Source of the DNA: Uranotaenia lowii
Lineage: Eukaryota; Arthropoda; Insecta; Diptera; Culicidae
NCBI RefSeq assembly: GCF_029784155.1
Contig: NC_073692.1
Span: 15,915,752 to 15,979,751, forward strand
Reading direction: 5' to 3'
DNA: 64,000 bases
Positions 1-11,860 of the stretch are shown piece by piece (the first letter of the stretch is position 1; every line of letters begins with the position of its first letter). Under the pieces are notes generated by a model. The model saw only the letters and a program-made list of their open reading frames with translations. It ran no database searches and was not told where the DNA came from. Made by a program: the position numbers and the translations under genes.

Positions 1-495
1 CCATTCGAATTTTGAATAAAAACATTAATTTCCCTGAGGTTCGGAGGGTCATTATTCCGAGGGGAAAAATTGCGTTCTTAGTGTGTACAGACGGGTGTAT
101 CGGTGGATTCAAATCGAATTGACGGCTATGAATCAGGGTTGGAATTCTATCCAAGAATAGCGGGGTCCTAGATTTAGGATCCAGGGATCAGTATTGCGGT
201 TTACCGGCGAAAGCCAAATGGCGAATTTTATCTGATGTCCAAATATTTCGGCCTGTTTTTAGGGTTCATCTCGAGATTGAGGCACAATTTGTTTTATTGT
301 TTTACTCGGGATTTTAAGCCTCTTGGGTTTATTCATCCCATTATATTGAGGCACAACTGACGAGGTTGCTAGCTAGATGCTAGAACGGTCAGTTGTCCTA
401 GCGATTGCTCAACATCGCTTGTCTCTCAATATGGCTCTCATGGTGAGAGAGCAAAAAGGTCATACTGTAGGATTTTCTCCTTTTTTTTAATTACG
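1..495. other. Unclassified repeat-like DNA left of the mariner element
   Basis: No coding signal is recognised. The stretch has small internal repeats: TGAGGCACAA occurs near 279 and again near 346. A motif around 444-469 (GAGAGAGCA followed by a CATACT core) recurs around 2131-2156. This suggests that the mariner at 498-1625 sits inside, or beside, pieces of another dispersed repeat. The family is not identified. Confidence 0.3.
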
Positions 496-497
496 TA

Positions 498-1625
498 AAG
501 GGTGATACGGTCAAAATTTGGTCAAAATCAACTTGACGTATTTCTTTCAATTTTGCATTTAAAAAACCTGAACACCCCTCATTTTGAAGGTGTGTGTGTA
601 GAATGTTGTTCCTATAGAGTTGTTTTTGACATTTCTCACGCACATTAACTGGCGTCCCACTGGCGTGTACGAATGTGAACGGGACAATTAACCTCCAAAA
701 GTTCCAGTGCAAAAATCGAGCAGCCAGCCGACGAACACGGTCGTTTTTTAGGTTAATGTTCCCAAAATGAAAAGGTGTTAGTGATACGCCCTGAATTGTG
801 ACACGAATACTACTAGCGGCAAATAGGACTATTTTGATTTTGGAATTCACTCTTCAGTTGTCAAAATGCCGTCCAAGGAAAAAGAACAGCGTATCAAAAT
901 TTTGCTCGCTCGCAAAGCTGGCAAAATCGCTAAAAGTTGGCAAATCAACCGTTACAAATGTAATTAAAGTGTTTGGGGAACGTTTGTCGACAGCCAGGAA
1001 GTCTGGATCGGGGGGAAATCGAAAACCGGAAGCCGCTGAGACGACAAAGAGAGTTGCCGGTAGTTTCAAGCGAAACCCTAACCTCTCTCTCCGAGATGCC
1101 GCAAATAAGCTGGGTGTATCGTCTACAACCGTGCATCGAGACAAAAAACGTCTCGGACTGTCAACCAAGAAATTTACGTGAAAGAGTGTTTGAATAAACG
1201 TCTGCTGCCTTTCCTGAAGAAACACGGCTGTTCCGTACTGTTTTGGCCGGATTTGGCATCTTGCCATTACGGTAAAAGGCCATGGAGTTGTACGCCGCCA
1301 ACAACGTGCAGGTGGTTCCCAAGGACAAGACCCTCCCCAACACGCCAGAGCTCCGCCCAATTGAGAAATACTGGGCTATTGTCGGCCGGAACCTAAAGAA
1401 GACCAATAAAACTGCTAAGGACGAGCAGCAGTTCAAGGCAAACTGGCTTTCTGCGGCGAAGAAGGTGGACAAGGTGGCTGTACAAAATCTGATAGCAGGG
1501 GTTAAGCGTAAGGCCCGGCAATTCGGATTTGGAAAAGCGGAAGCCTAACTGAATATTTTTCCTGAATTTTAGAAATTTAATTTGATTTTTTAAATAAACG
1601 ATTTCACCGGTTTACACGTTATTTA
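498..1625 (+). mobile_element. Truncated Tc1/mariner element, DD37E (mosquito-type)
   Basis: The left terminus GGGTGATACGGTCAAAATTT starts just after a TA at 496-497, as expected for a TA-inserting Tc1/mariner transposon. A 5' untranslated stretch, a broken transposase (866-1548) and a short AT-rich 3' region follow. The matching right inverted repeat, which should read as the reverse complement of the left end, is absent after 1610. The 3' end is therefore lost and the copy cannot be mobile. The family assignment rests on the transposase motifs. Confidence 0.85.
866..1548 (+). pseudogene. DD37E Tc1/mariner transposase, frameshifted and internally deleted
   Basis: The transposase would cut and rejoin the ends of its own element in the nucleus. 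The start ATG at 866 opens a basic N terminus. A one-frame slip near 920-945 then leads into the helix-turn-helix region (NPNLSLRDAANKLGVSSTTV), in the frame ending at 1181. The central part with the first catalytic aspartate is missing: the frame jumps at about 1170 to CLNKRLLPFLKKHG and then WPDLASCHYG, which holds the second aspartate. A one-base deletion near 1275 precedes PELRPIEKYWAI, which holds the catalytic glutamate. Allowing for that base, 37 residues separate D and E, the DD37E signature. The stop is at 1546-1548. At least two frameshifts and the internal deletion make it a clear pseudogene. Confidence 0.88.
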
Positions 1626-2480
1626 TTTTATTTTTACTTTCGACGGCCATGGGCTGAAACCCGGCTCACTATCGATTAATAATTTATTCAATTTTTCGTT
1701 AATGTCAAACTATATAACATCTTAATTAGCCATTTTAGTGCTTGTCCAAATTGGCCTGTGAAAATCTCAAATCATACAACACACGGATTCCCTTGACCCT
1801 ATAGGGCTGTCGACCTATCGAGCTAATTGGACACCTCTACCCTATGGGGTTGAACGAATCCCTCTTTGCCCTTTAAGGGCGAACGATACCTCTTTCCCAA
1901 TTAGGCGGTCGAATTCCCTCTGGCCATGTGAAGGCTTTATTGTTCATCTAAATGGAATTTTTAGAGACGTCGCTGGTGAACTGGCAACTTCCGACAGTCT
2001 AGAATTTTACTATTTTTTGTCGCAAGTCGGAAGTTCGGATTTCCGAAGTAAAATTTTGTGCTGGCGCGTTGATATAAGATACCCGACTTGAGCACTAATC
2101 AAGACCGGGTACCCTCCTCCCCCAATTGATGAGAGAGCAGAGAGGGCATACTCGAGGATGCAACACTGGTATTGTAACAAACTTTATATTTAATTCATTG
2201 TTGTTTCGCCAGAATCCAATATGCCGATGGACAGGTTCTGGAATCCAGTCGGTTATTGCTATCGCCTCGCGCCTTTCTTGCCTCGTCTAATCTGATTGTT
2301 TCGCCGTTTCGCCTCTTCGCTTCGCTCGGGTAACTTACGGTCTCTAGTTGTGATTAGTGGAACCGGTAGTGTTGGCTGCGTGTTTTTCGCCTTCTGGTGA
2401 ATGATCTCACCTTCCAGAGGAATAATTCAATCCCCAGAAATACCCACTGCATATGATAAACTACAATCTACGAACAAAAT
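1626..2480. other. Non-coding stretch with degenerate palindromic repeats
   Basis: No gene is recognised. Between about 1795 and 1922 a degenerate repeat of roughly 42 bp appears four times. Each unit has a small palindromic core such as CCCTATAGGG or GCCCTTTAAGGGC, followed by a GAACGAATCCCTC-like tail. A GAGAGAGCA motif at 2131 matches one left of the mariner. The rest is unclassified. Confidence 0.35.
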
Positions 2481-2580
2481 CGCTGAGACCACTTTCAAAA
2501 GGCGCTAGAAAACGAAATTCGAGAACGTAAGTGGAGATGGATTGGGCACACGCTGCGAAGAGATAAAAACGAGATTTAAC
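2481..2580 (+). pseudogene. Fragment of a non-LTR retrotransposon C-terminal region
   Basis: One frame from about 2505 reads ENEIRERKWRWIGHTLRRD and then KNEI before a stop at about 2580. The R/K-W-x-W-I-G-H-T-L-R-R signature is typical of the region after the reverse transcriptase domain in several non-LTR retrotransposon clades. Nothing else of the element can be followed: no fingers/palm motifs, no endonuclease and no tail. It is an isolated relic. The clade cannot be assigned from so short a piece. Confidence 0.55.
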
Positions 2581-3125
2581 GCTTGGCAGTCTAGTTGAGA
2601 TAATGGCCCACTGGAACGCTGGCTCCATACGATTATCCCCAAGGTATGGTTTAAGCATTTCAACTTGAGTTTCTTGCCTCATGTCAAATCACTACCAGCT
2701 TGACGCTCACTCAAAAAATATGACTGGCCAACAGACAAAAAACGACAGCAACCAGAAGCATTTGAAACTATGACTACCATGGCCCGCATGAAAACTCAAA
2801 TGGAAAACTGCTCCCGAGAAACCTTGATTTATATTAATAATCAAAAGATGGTTAGAAGAATCTCTTGACAGAATGAAACTATCAATTCATCGACTATCTT
2901 TGAAATCTTGATATATACCCCTTCCCTTCCCGAAACTAGAGTTTTATAACAATGTTGAGTCACCGCGACTATTACAGCCCCCTCATCCCCTACTAAAAAT
3001 ATAAAATATAAGAAATCAATATTGTTATCTTTATTTTTATGTAACGGGATACACTCGGCACAAAAAAATTTATCTGCGTAAACCTTATAAACACTAATAT
3101 TTTAAATTAAAAGAAATACTTTACG

Positions 3126-3480
3126 GTGAGAGGTGATCATGAACATTGGTCCGTCGAACCGGATAATGTATTAAATTTTCACATCATCTATCGTACATTT
3201 CTGAGCAATGGACAGGAAAAGAGCCCCCCGAAAAATTTCACCTTGCACTCGTGGTGGGCATCTACCGGCAATCACCATAAGCGTTGTAAGTTTTTTTTGC
3301 AAAAGCTGGGTGCATCCTTATCAGCAGTATTCGTGAACCGGCTCTGTGGAGCATCGCAACGCAACTTTGTAGCACACAGCAAGCAGGAGCAATCACCTAG
3401 ACGAGGACGATTCGCCATCGATGATTCACCGAAACACTCGTTTCCACCAAATGTTAACAGAGGGGCTAGGGTGGTGAGTT
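3126..3480 (+). other. GC-balanced open stretch ending at a possible splice donor
   Basis: The frame is open for about 118 codons with no in-frame ATG at its beginning. It runs to GGTG|GTGAGT at about 3475, a good splice-donor match, with a stop directly after it. Composition is less AT-rich than the surroundings. The translated sequence matches no family I recognise. It could be an exon, a 5' untranslated exon or conserved non-coding DNA. Confidence 0.2.
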
Positions 3481-4079
3481 AGTACAGTACAAATTTGCGA
3501 AACACCGAATGCTGGTTTAATCGTAACGGAGAGAAAACATTCCCAACTAAAAGTTTGTTACTTTACTGTTCAGATATATTTATTCGGTGAAGGCGCTCGA
3601 GAGCCGATGACAAACCAATGTCAAATGGTAATTCAAGGCATTTGGCAATAATTTACACCAAAGTTGTGTAGTTGTGTACCGTCATTTTGTGACAAAGACG
3701 TTTTTAACGTTTCCAGGGTATTACCATGCTGTGAAAATACGTGTCTTGGTTAGGAGAAGGAATAATCTTTCCTGTTTTAACCAGTTCCAAAAATTTCAGA
3801 CAGAACGATAAGAAACAGCTGTTCGACTAACTTCCGAATGAACTAGCGCCTTGAAAATTTAAGTAAGTTCAAATAAGCGACCTTCAAAATATAAATGAAT
3901 ATAATGGTTATAGGAGGGTGTCATCAACAAAGGTATGTTGCTTCCTTCTCTTTTTTTTCTAATCTAAAATGTTTACCTCTCTGCTCTAAACATGAGGTAC
4001 TCCAACCTAATAAAGCTTATCCGAAAGTAATTTCGACACCTTATAGGAGCTACTGTTGATTACATGAAACTCTGAGTGT

Positions 4080-4640
4080 CATTAACGCACGGACTGGGAA
4101 GAAATCAGACACGGGATCATCTATTTTTCCCACCCGAGAGTCGCTTTTGGTTCCGGCCTATTCGAGGTCAATCCATATCAACTCGCGTTCAAGCAGAACA
4201 GGAGTGAGGCCTACGCGACGAATCCCACGTCGTCGTCGCGTCGTCCTCTATTCGACTAACAGGGATCCGATCGATGTCTTTCGAGAGAACAAACAGAAAA
4301 TGTGCTACTCAAACTAGCTCAACGTTGTTTGTGCGGCATGGCGCTTGATTGATTGTGACTCGAAAAACAAAATCGAACGAAATGTTGCGGCTGCCGTTGT
4401 TGCGGGATTGGAGTTTGGCCCACACGCGAACGATGCGTGATTAAGAGGCAAGAATGCGCGGATTGATTACGCGAACGAATTGGGTGGATGTGCTCTCGAG
4501 ATGATAATGCAACCAATCGTTCGTAGTAAATAAACTATCATCATCAGCAACTGGGCACGTGTTTTCGGGCTCGGTGAGTCACGGGATTTTGTTTTGCAAA
4601 TCAAGTTTAAATTCGGGGTCTAATCAAGTGTTTGAACGCC
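4080..4640 (+). promoter_or_regulatory. Unique GC-balanced island with a strong splice donor
   Basis: This 0.5 kb block stands out from its AT-rich neighbours by even base composition and lack of repeats. CTCG|GTGAGT at about 4570-4579 is a near-consensus donor, so the left part could be a non-coding first exon. No acceptable coding frame was recognised. An intronic enhancer or 5' untranslated exon are both possible. Confidence 0.25.
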
Positions 4641-5001
4641 ACGTTAAGTCACATTGCCGAGCGTATGCCGGATGCTGAGGCTGAGATGAGCTTTGAAAAT
4701 GAGCATTTCAGTTCCAGATTCAGTATTCTGCTACAATTTTTAAAAAACATTCTCACTTGTTCATCGAAATTCAGTTCTGATTATTCAATGTCAAATGACA
4801 TTGATCTCATTTCAGAGCTTCTGATCCCAAATCAAAATTGTTTTTCTGTTTTCTTATTTCGGATTCTGTATTCAGTTTAGGATTCTTGACTTTCAGTTTG
4901 AATCATCATTAGAAATTAGGAATGAAAAATAATTTGGAATCCTGGTTCAAATTTGGTTTTGCATTTCATTTTCAAACTTGATCCATGCATTTCATAGTTA
5001 C

Positions 5002-5720
5002 ACTGCTGGCCAAAAGTTTGGGATCATCCCCTCAAAAACATGAAAATTCTGATCGATCATATCGCAGCCATCTTATGACATATAGCAATTCTTTAAATCG
5101 CATTCAAAATATCGTGAGCAAAACTCTCATTGCATGTTTCTAACAAAAAGTATATATTACTTGAACTTCGCTTAAACTTGCGACATTTTCTGGAAACTGC
5201 ACTTAAAATTCAAACCTGATCATCTCAGTTTGGGTTGGACCAAATTTCAAAATTCGAGTTGCATTCGAATACTTTTTCCATAGTTATCAAAACATTTTTT
5301 TTTAATTTGTGCAAACAATTTGCAATGCACTTAAGTAAATAAATTAGATACTTAAGTTATCTTCTAAAAGTTTGAAATCTTCCCGCAGTATGCTGTAGCG
5401 GCTAAAAGTTTAGGATCAGTCTTCTAAAACATGCATTTTTATTTCACGCGTATCTCTGTTATCAAACGACGTCTGTCATCGTCTATCTGGTAAGCTGATT
5501 TGGCAGCTAATGAGTTGAACTTGCTTTATGGATATTCAGTTGAAATATTTTGGAAGACTGACTTCATTAAATCTATAGCTTAAGTTTATTAATTTTCTGA
5601 TAATTTTCACCAAATAGTCCGACCGTTAAAAAAACATGCAGATTTGGTTAGACCATACCTTAGTTGTCTTACGAGCTTATAAATTGCACTTAATTTGGAA
5701 GAAAAATCTCAAATTTTACA
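5002..5720 (+). repeat. Dispersed repeat family A (GGCCAAAAGTTTGGG type), copy 1
   Basis: The block starts with GCTGGCCAAAAGTTTGGGAT, followed by a CCCCTCAAAAACA stretch and a CATCTTATGAC motif. A weaker internal restart (GCGGCTAAAAGTTTAGGAT) appears near 5397. The same order of motifs is found at 11246-11830. No inverted repeats or coding potential were seen, so the class is unknown. Confidence 0.65.
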
Positions 5721-6044
5721 TCGCTGTATAATTTTAAACGACAATAAGTTGTTCCCTTTTCGTGCATCGTTTTCGGTCTAAATTTACACGCCTCAATTCG
5801 CTGTTTCGAAGCTGCATTGCTGCCATCTAGGTGCTGCGATATACGATTTTACATTTCGTTGAGTACAGTTTTCACAATTCCATCCATCAGATAATGAAAA
5901 AAAAACATCAATTTGTAAAATTGAAGTTGATCTTAACTTAATATGAATAAATAAGGCCAGTAGGAGAGTCAATTCTATGTGATTTTTTCCATTTTAAAAT
6001 AGTTGGTCGGTGAAAAAACCAAAATGTGAGAAAATTTCTCATAA

Positions 6045-7080
6045 TCAGGAATAAACGGCCCGACGGCCGCATGTGGCCCGCGAGGCCCTTTTGTGCGACC
6101 CGCAAAGCTTTTTTTCAAATTTGTATGCATCAACTTTTTTCTACAATGCATTGTTGAGAAAATTTATATGACTTTATTAAATATGCACTTTTCTGCATTT
6201 GCTCCATAATCTTTCAGATTATTAACTTTTTCAGGCATTTTAAGCATTGATTATGTTCTGTTCAAGGGGTAAATGGTATATTGTTTAATGGCATAACTTA
6301 ATACTGGAGATTTTTTTTAAAATTCAGGATTAGAATATGTTTTTCCTTATTGTAGGATACAGATGAAGCATATCAGAACTCAATAAAATGATGGTTAAAC
6401 ATTTTAATAGATACATTCATCAAATTGAGTATTATTTGTGCAGTGTGTAAAAGGCCTTTTCAGGAACGGGAAGAAGAAAAAAAAAAGAGAAAAACGAAGG
6501 TTCGCGAAAGAGTCAGTCGATTGGGATTGGGCCAGCTAAAAAGAATAAAGCCTGCTCTTTAGTCTTACACAGATTTCCATAAGAATGACAGCTAATCGGA
6601 GTGAAATTGGAGTGAAGGCTATTTCTCTCTCTGTTTAACACACGAGAAATCGTATACCGGGACTGCGAGCGCGCCCATCGCCCATTAACGAATTTTGACG
6701 TTAACGATTGTAAGTGTTGTTGTTTGCGAAATTGTTGTTTTTTTTAATAGTTTTCCGAAAGAAATCAAAGATTATAAGCTTCTACTACTTTTAAAAGCAA
6801 TATCCATTAAAGAAAGTTCGAAGAGCGGCAAAAATCGCAAGTTACAGATGATAAGAAACTAACTCCGTTAGTGAAGTCATTATTTTCATTTCAAACAAAA
6901 ACAGAGGTGTATGATAAAAAATATGCTCAGCAGCCAATTTTTACAAATTATTCTATCCAATTCGGCAAAAAAGGCTTGTTTTGTTTGCATAGCTTTAGAA
7001 ATCCTATCCCAATGATATCTAAAAAAGATTAAAAATAATAAAAATCTTCTTCTTGAAGTTGGTATCTATTTTTTTTAAAT
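6045..7080 (+). mobile_element. hAT-like non-autonomous element, copy 1 (decayed)
   Basis: A GC-rich head (GCATGTGGCCCGCGAGGCCC) near 6069 is followed by an AT-rich body that matches 7322-8060 in order. Shared landmarks are AAAATTTATATGACT, TTATGTTCTGTTCAAGG, TGTTTAATGGCATAAC, TGTATGATAAAAAATATGCT and CCTATCCCAATGATATCTAA. About 350 bp near 6440-6800 has no counterpart in the second copy and is probably a later insertion. The right terminus is not visible. Confidence 0.6.
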
Positions 7081-7321
7081 CCTTACAAAGTCGGAGAAAA
7101 TAATGATTTATTACAAGCTAGTGTTTCCACCCATTTGTTGACATTTTCTTGTACGCAAACGATCTGTCAAAAATAAGCTTTGTAATCGCCAATGTTGTGA
7201 TGATGTAATTTTAGATCATAAATGTTCCGTTTTCGTGCATAGTTTTCAACCTAAAGTTTTAAATTTCTCTTGCTGTAGTTTTGAAAAGGGGACTGTTCTT
7301 CGCCCTAAATAAAAAAAAAAT

Positions 7322-8660
7322 TAGATGAGCAAAGCGTGGTCGCATGTGGCCCGCGAGACCCTTTTGAGCGGCCCGCGAAGCTTTTTACACATTTTTATTC
7401 CCTAAATTTTTCCTACAATTATATTAGGAATTTCATATGTTAGGAAAATTTATATGACTCGATCAAATATGCACTTATCTGCAGTTGTCCCATAACCATT
7501 CAGATTGTTAACTTTTTTTCTACGATTTTAAGAATTTATTATGTTCTGTTCAAGGCATAATTTCAATATTGTTTAATGGCATAACCTAATATTGGAGCTT
7601 TTTTTATTCAGGATACATTTTCCTAATTACATATTTAAATCCTATCACTTTGAAAAGCAAAATCCATTAAAGTGAGTCAGAAGAGCATCCAAAAAAGTTC
7701 TTTAGTAAAGTCAATATTTTCGTTTCAAGCAAAAATAAAGTTGTATGATAAAAAATATGCTTAGCAAAATTTTTTAAATTTTTTTTATTTCTGAATTTTG
7801 ACGAAATTACGAAAGTTTTATAAAAAAGTCTGGGTGAACAATTTTAGATTTTTTATCAACATGAATCAACCGGCATCAAAGTTAACGACAAAAATTATTA
7901 GTTGTTGATAAAAAAAATAGATAATAAATTCTGTGATTAGAATCAAAAGGATGATCATCTAGTGATGCTTTTTTTTTCAAAAATTTGATAAGAAATGTAT
8001 AACAAACATCGAAGTCCTATCCCAATAATATCTAAATAAGATTAAAAACTATAAAAATCTGGATAAAAATTCTAGAATCAAGGATGTAATTCTTGATTCT
8101 AGAATTGAGTTGCTTAGTAATATGTGAAATTGAACATTTCTCTGTGATTTTGACAACCTTGTAATGATCCAATTAAAAAAAAACTGGGGTTTTACCGTTT
8201 GTAGGAAAAAATCTTGGCTTTAAGGACAAGTTTTAATTGTGGAAAAAATCAAAGAAGTCGGTGATTTCTTTAAATAAATATGTATTTTTCACACGATTAG
8301 TTATCACTGTGGTAAGCTCCAGAAGATTTTTAAAAGGAAGTGATGACGAATAGTACCAACGGTTTTAACAAAAATTTGTAAGTACGATTGTTCACTATTG
8401 AAAAGTTGAGAGAATTTAAAAATGACGAAGATCTAGTGATGTACCTTTTCTTCATCGGATATTTGAAAAGTCGTGTTCAATTTCTATTTTTAAAAACGTG
8501 AATTCGTTTTCTCTTTCCATTTTGAGATTTGTTTTCGCCAAAAATTTGTAGTTTTAAAAAACGACGAGAAGCTCTGCTAATTTATTAAAAAAAATTTACT
8601 TGCGTCGACAAGATTTTAAATTTAAATTAGCTCGTTGGGTCAAAAGGTTGCTCACCACTG
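7322..8660 (+). mobile_element. hAT-like non-autonomous element, copy 2 with right terminus
   Basis: This is a second copy of the family at 6045-7080, in the same orientation. It starts with a GTGGCCCGCGAGACCC head and ends at CAAAAGGTTGCTCACCACTG (8641-8660). Read on the minus strand, this gives a CAGTGGTGAGCAACCTTTTG terminus, the style of many hAT ends, and the GGCCCGCGAG head is also common in hAT families. No transposase frame survives. The class call is inference from end motifs only. Confidence 0.5.
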
Positions 8661-8895
8661 ATTTAAACCAACAATATGCGACTTAATCGTTAAATGTTGA
8701 GAGCCTTTCTAAAGTATGATTTCAATTTCGTAAGGGGCAAAGTGCGCATATGTGTGTATCCGAACGCACCGGTTAACGTTTAATACGTGTTTTTTTATTC
8801 AAGTGCCACCGGAAATATTTGTCTGACCGAAAACCAATTCGATTGAATTGATGTTGATGAGTTAGTGAAATTGTTTGTTTAAAGTTGAATGTTAG

Positions 8896-9110
8896 AGATG
8901 TTATGGAAAAAGTGGTGCTATTCAAGAATCATCCGTTAATTTCAACACTGGATTGTTGAACGAAACAGAAAAGTGCGATGCATGGGACACTAGAAATGTG
9001 AAAAAATGTAAGTGCGTATAACGTTGTCCACGTTTCTTTCTCCCCTGGTTGCAGTCGTCTCTGCGTCCAATACTACACAGTTTCTTGGGACTATCCAAAA
9101 TCTTTGATAA
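8896..9110 (+). CDS. Candidate two-exon fragment, unrecognised product
   Basis: After a possible acceptor (ATGTTAG|AGATG near 8895) one frame is open for about 37 codons to AAAAAAT|GTAAGT at about 9008, a strong donor. A 47-nt stretch follows, with a long pyrimidine tract (TTTCTTTCTCCCC) and GGTTGCAG ending at about 9054. Joining these keeps a frame open for another 17 codons before a stop near 9110. The peptide begins RCYGKSGAIQESSVNFNTGL and is not recognised. The intron would be short, and the opposite strand is also open for 114 codons here, so either strand or neither may be real. Confidence 0.22.
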
Positions 9111-9479
9111 TCCTTTCCAAGAAAAAAGCTTTATAGAGTGTCCATAGTTTTCAAATAGAAGCTCTTCAGATGTCAGTTGTTCATAGTGAAGTTTTCTTGA
9201 GATCTTGCAGTTTTTTATCGATCCAGAATTGTTTCCGTTTATTGTTACGTCTTTATAAAGTCTCAATTTATCTGAACCTATTAACTAATCGGTTGTCTGT
9301 ATTCAAATTGACTTTGTGTTCATGCTCATAATTAAAAATATACCCAATAAAGAATTTTTTTCTCCAAGAAACATTTATAAATAAGTCTTGATCGAACAAT
9401 TTGTTGTCTCAAGATTTGAGAAGCACGTTTCTGTAATCTGTCTTAAGTAAGTGTAAAATACAAGAAAAAAATAAAGGAA

Positions 9480-10185
9480 ACCAGACAATCAGTGGAAGTC
9501 GACCGAAAAAACAGTCAGGGACGAGCACGTTCTCGTGCTATTGACACAGTCAAAGGCAAGACTTGGCCAGCCCACCCATCCATCTTCCACGGCTAAGCTC
9601 CCATCCTTCCTTCAAGTCGACTAGAGTAAAGTGGCGTCTTCGCCATTCTCCATATATCTAAGTATCCCCCCACAGATACAACTTTAGCGGGAGGTTCTTA
9701 CTTAGTAAGGAAGTCTGCTGTACGTACCCCCAACAAATCCACCACTTGGCCGCTGCTGTTGCTGAAAGAAATAATACCACGATGAGGTGCTTGTTGCAAA
9801 TGTGGGTAAGAGATGTGGGACAAAAAACTGCGTATTCTGGGTCTGGTGTTGGCTTGCAGACTTGCAGCAAATCTTAACAAAACGATGGCAAAACAAAAAA
9901 GTTCAGAACGGGGGCATTGAGATAGGATAGTGACCATATCTTCTGCGGCCGCATGGGGTCGTTGGCAATGGTCAATGTCAGCCGATCTAAATAGGTTCAT
10001 ACATAAGTATATAGGCACTGGGGGACCTGGTCACCGTACCCGGCTGTGGACGTTCGAGGTTAACCAGAAGGTGAACCTGATTCCTTGGTGCGAGGAAATG
10101 TCACACTACCGGGATCGGTTCAGAGTAGAAGAAAATGGGACCACTCTGAAGGGAATTGATTAGTCTTTGTTTTTTTAATATATTT
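9480..10185. promoter_or_regulatory. Unique GC-balanced island, possible regulatory DNA or exon
   Basis: This block has even composition and no repeats. One plus frame from an ATG near 9978 is open to a stop at 10161-10163. It contains the protein-like run RLWTFEVNQKVNLIPWCEEM, of unknown family. Immediately after it, TTTTTTTAATATATTTATTTCAG forms a very good splice acceptor ending at about 10191. No matching donor of the right phase was found, so gene structure is unresolved. Confidence 0.25.
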
Positions 10186-10191
10186 ATTTCA

Positions 10192-10285
10192 GAAGATCTC
10201 ACGCCCCAGCCTCGGCAAATTTTTAAACTGTTGAAAGACGATGAAGATGGAATATGCGAATTTTCGACTGCAAAATTGGTTCAGT
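10192..10285 (+). CDS. Possible exon after a strong acceptor, unrecognised
   Basis: Following the pyrimidine-rich acceptor at about 10191, the frame beginning two bases in is open for about 30 codons. It reads DLTPQPRQIFKLLKDDEDGI and then CEFSTAKLVQ before a stop near 10285. The product is not recognised. The neighbouring Tc1-like relic begins about 160 bp further on, so it could instead belong to a decayed transposon. Confidence 0.2.
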
Positions 10286-10449
10286 GATCATAACATAGGT
10301 TTTTTTTGTTCAAGTTTATAAAACAATTTTTTTCTGACAAGGTTTGAAATGTATTTTTCATAACTCAATTTCAGAATCAAGATAAAATAAAATTCAAAAG
10401 AAAAATCGGATATTTAACTCACTTCGAAAACAGTGGATGATGCTAACTG

Positions 10450-10890
10450 CACGATTGCGATGGAAAAATTTGGCCAGAATGTTCAAGTATGTATGGCAAG
10501 CTATTTGTACCTGTGTTCTTTGCAAAAGGTAAAATAAATGCTTAAGTTTACGAAGGTGAATGCTTGAAAAAACATTGCTGCCCCTCTATTAAAAGCATCA
10601 GTATCCCCCTCTTTTCTGGCAGGATTTGGCATCTGCACATGACGCCGAGCCTGTACTGCAGTGGTTTTTAGACATAAAATCCATTTGTCGAGGAAAACAA
10701 CAATCCACCAAATTGTCCAGATCTCCGACCGATTGAGGAATACTGGGCAATTGGGAAAAGGATCTTTAAGAAGGAGGGGAAAGTTTCACAAGGTATGGAA
10801 ATATTCGAGAAAAAATTGGAAGGCAGCATCCAGGAAATGCACAGAACCTGATGGAAGGCATTTCATCAAAAATGCGATCATTCAATAGAA
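10450..10890 (+). pseudogene. Decayed Tc1/mariner transposase, C-terminal half (DD37E-like)
   Basis: A patchwork of frames can be followed from a KFGQNVQV-like piece near 10470, through WQDLASAHDAEPVLQWF (10616-10670; second catalytic aspartate in QDLASAH), to CPDLRPIEEYWAI (10707-10755; catalytic glutamate), and on to a basic C terminus near 10888. The spacing and motif wording match the DD37E group, but the sequence differs clearly from the copy at 866-1548. Several frameshifts and stops break it, and no inverted terminal repeats are recognised on either side. Confidence 0.75.
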
Positions 10891-11245
10891 CATAATTTTT
10901 TGACTCATGTTAACCATGATATTGTATCTAATCATACTGATCTTCAATAAACCGAATAGGAAAAATTGAAATGATAAACTTAATTTTTTTTAACAGTTTT
11001 CGATACAGTTAAAACAAATCTAAATCAAAGATTCAAAGCTTCCTTGTTCGAATCCGATGCATAACCAGAACCGTATTGCAGAATCATTTATTGACGACCC
11101 CTTTTCCGAGCCTTACGCGCTCATGTTCATGATAAATACTTAGTAAATCTCTACAGAATCCAAATTTTTGCAATTCCCTGGAACAAATTTCACCAAATAA
11201 CTTTTGTTGAGGTACTTACAGCGTTGAATTAGAATTTGCTGACTA

Positions 11246-11830
11246 TATACGCTACCGGCCAAAATTTTGGGGTCACCCCCTCAAAAACAAGAAAATTTAT
11301 TTGGTCATATCTCAGTCATCTTATGACTTATTGCATTTCTTTTTATCTCATTCTCATTCAAGTCGATGATCGAAACCATTTTCCATGTTTTTGGAAAAAT
11401 GTATATGTTAACTTAATATGACTTAAACTTGGCTTAAAGTTGGAAAATTTCCAAAAAATCGCACTTTATATTTCAACCCGATCAGTTCAGAGTTGGGTGG
11501 ACCGAATTTAAAAATTCAAGTTGCTTTTTAATTTTTTTTCATAAATGTTAAAACTCTGTCATCAAACAACGTATCGCTAATCTGAAACGTTATATTTAAT
11601 CGTCATGAGTTGTTTTCGCTTTTTGGATATTTAGTGAAAATTTTTTTTCAGACTAAATTCGTTAAAACTTTAATAGTTTGATTATTTTTTTATAATGTTC
11701 ACCGTATTTTCAATAAATACCTTCAAACTTATTTCGACCATAACTTTATTATCTTACGAGTTATTGCAGATCTGTTTGGCTCCATGTTTGATAGACCAAC
11801 ATATCTCGATCTTTTTTATACGTAAAATAG
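11246..11830 (+). repeat. Dispersed repeat family A, copy 2
   Basis: It starts CCGGCCAAAATTTTGGGGTC and follows the same order as 5002-5720: CCCCTCAAAAACA, GGTCATATCTCAGTCATC, CTTATGACTTATTGCA, then an AT-rich body. The two copies are well diverged. No coding capacity was seen. Confidence 0.65.
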
Positions 11831-11860
11831 ACTTGAGCCTTTAAATGTTAAATTGCCTTT

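Noticed and set aside
491..1472. Minus-strand frames of 103-168 codons across the mariner
   Set aside because: Antisense shadows of the DD37E transposase, whose plus-strand motifs are clear.
8922..9266. 114-codon minus frame as a gene
   Set aside because: No ATG at its beginning, no recognised domain, and it competes with a splice-supported reading on the plus strand. Left undecided, not annotated separately.
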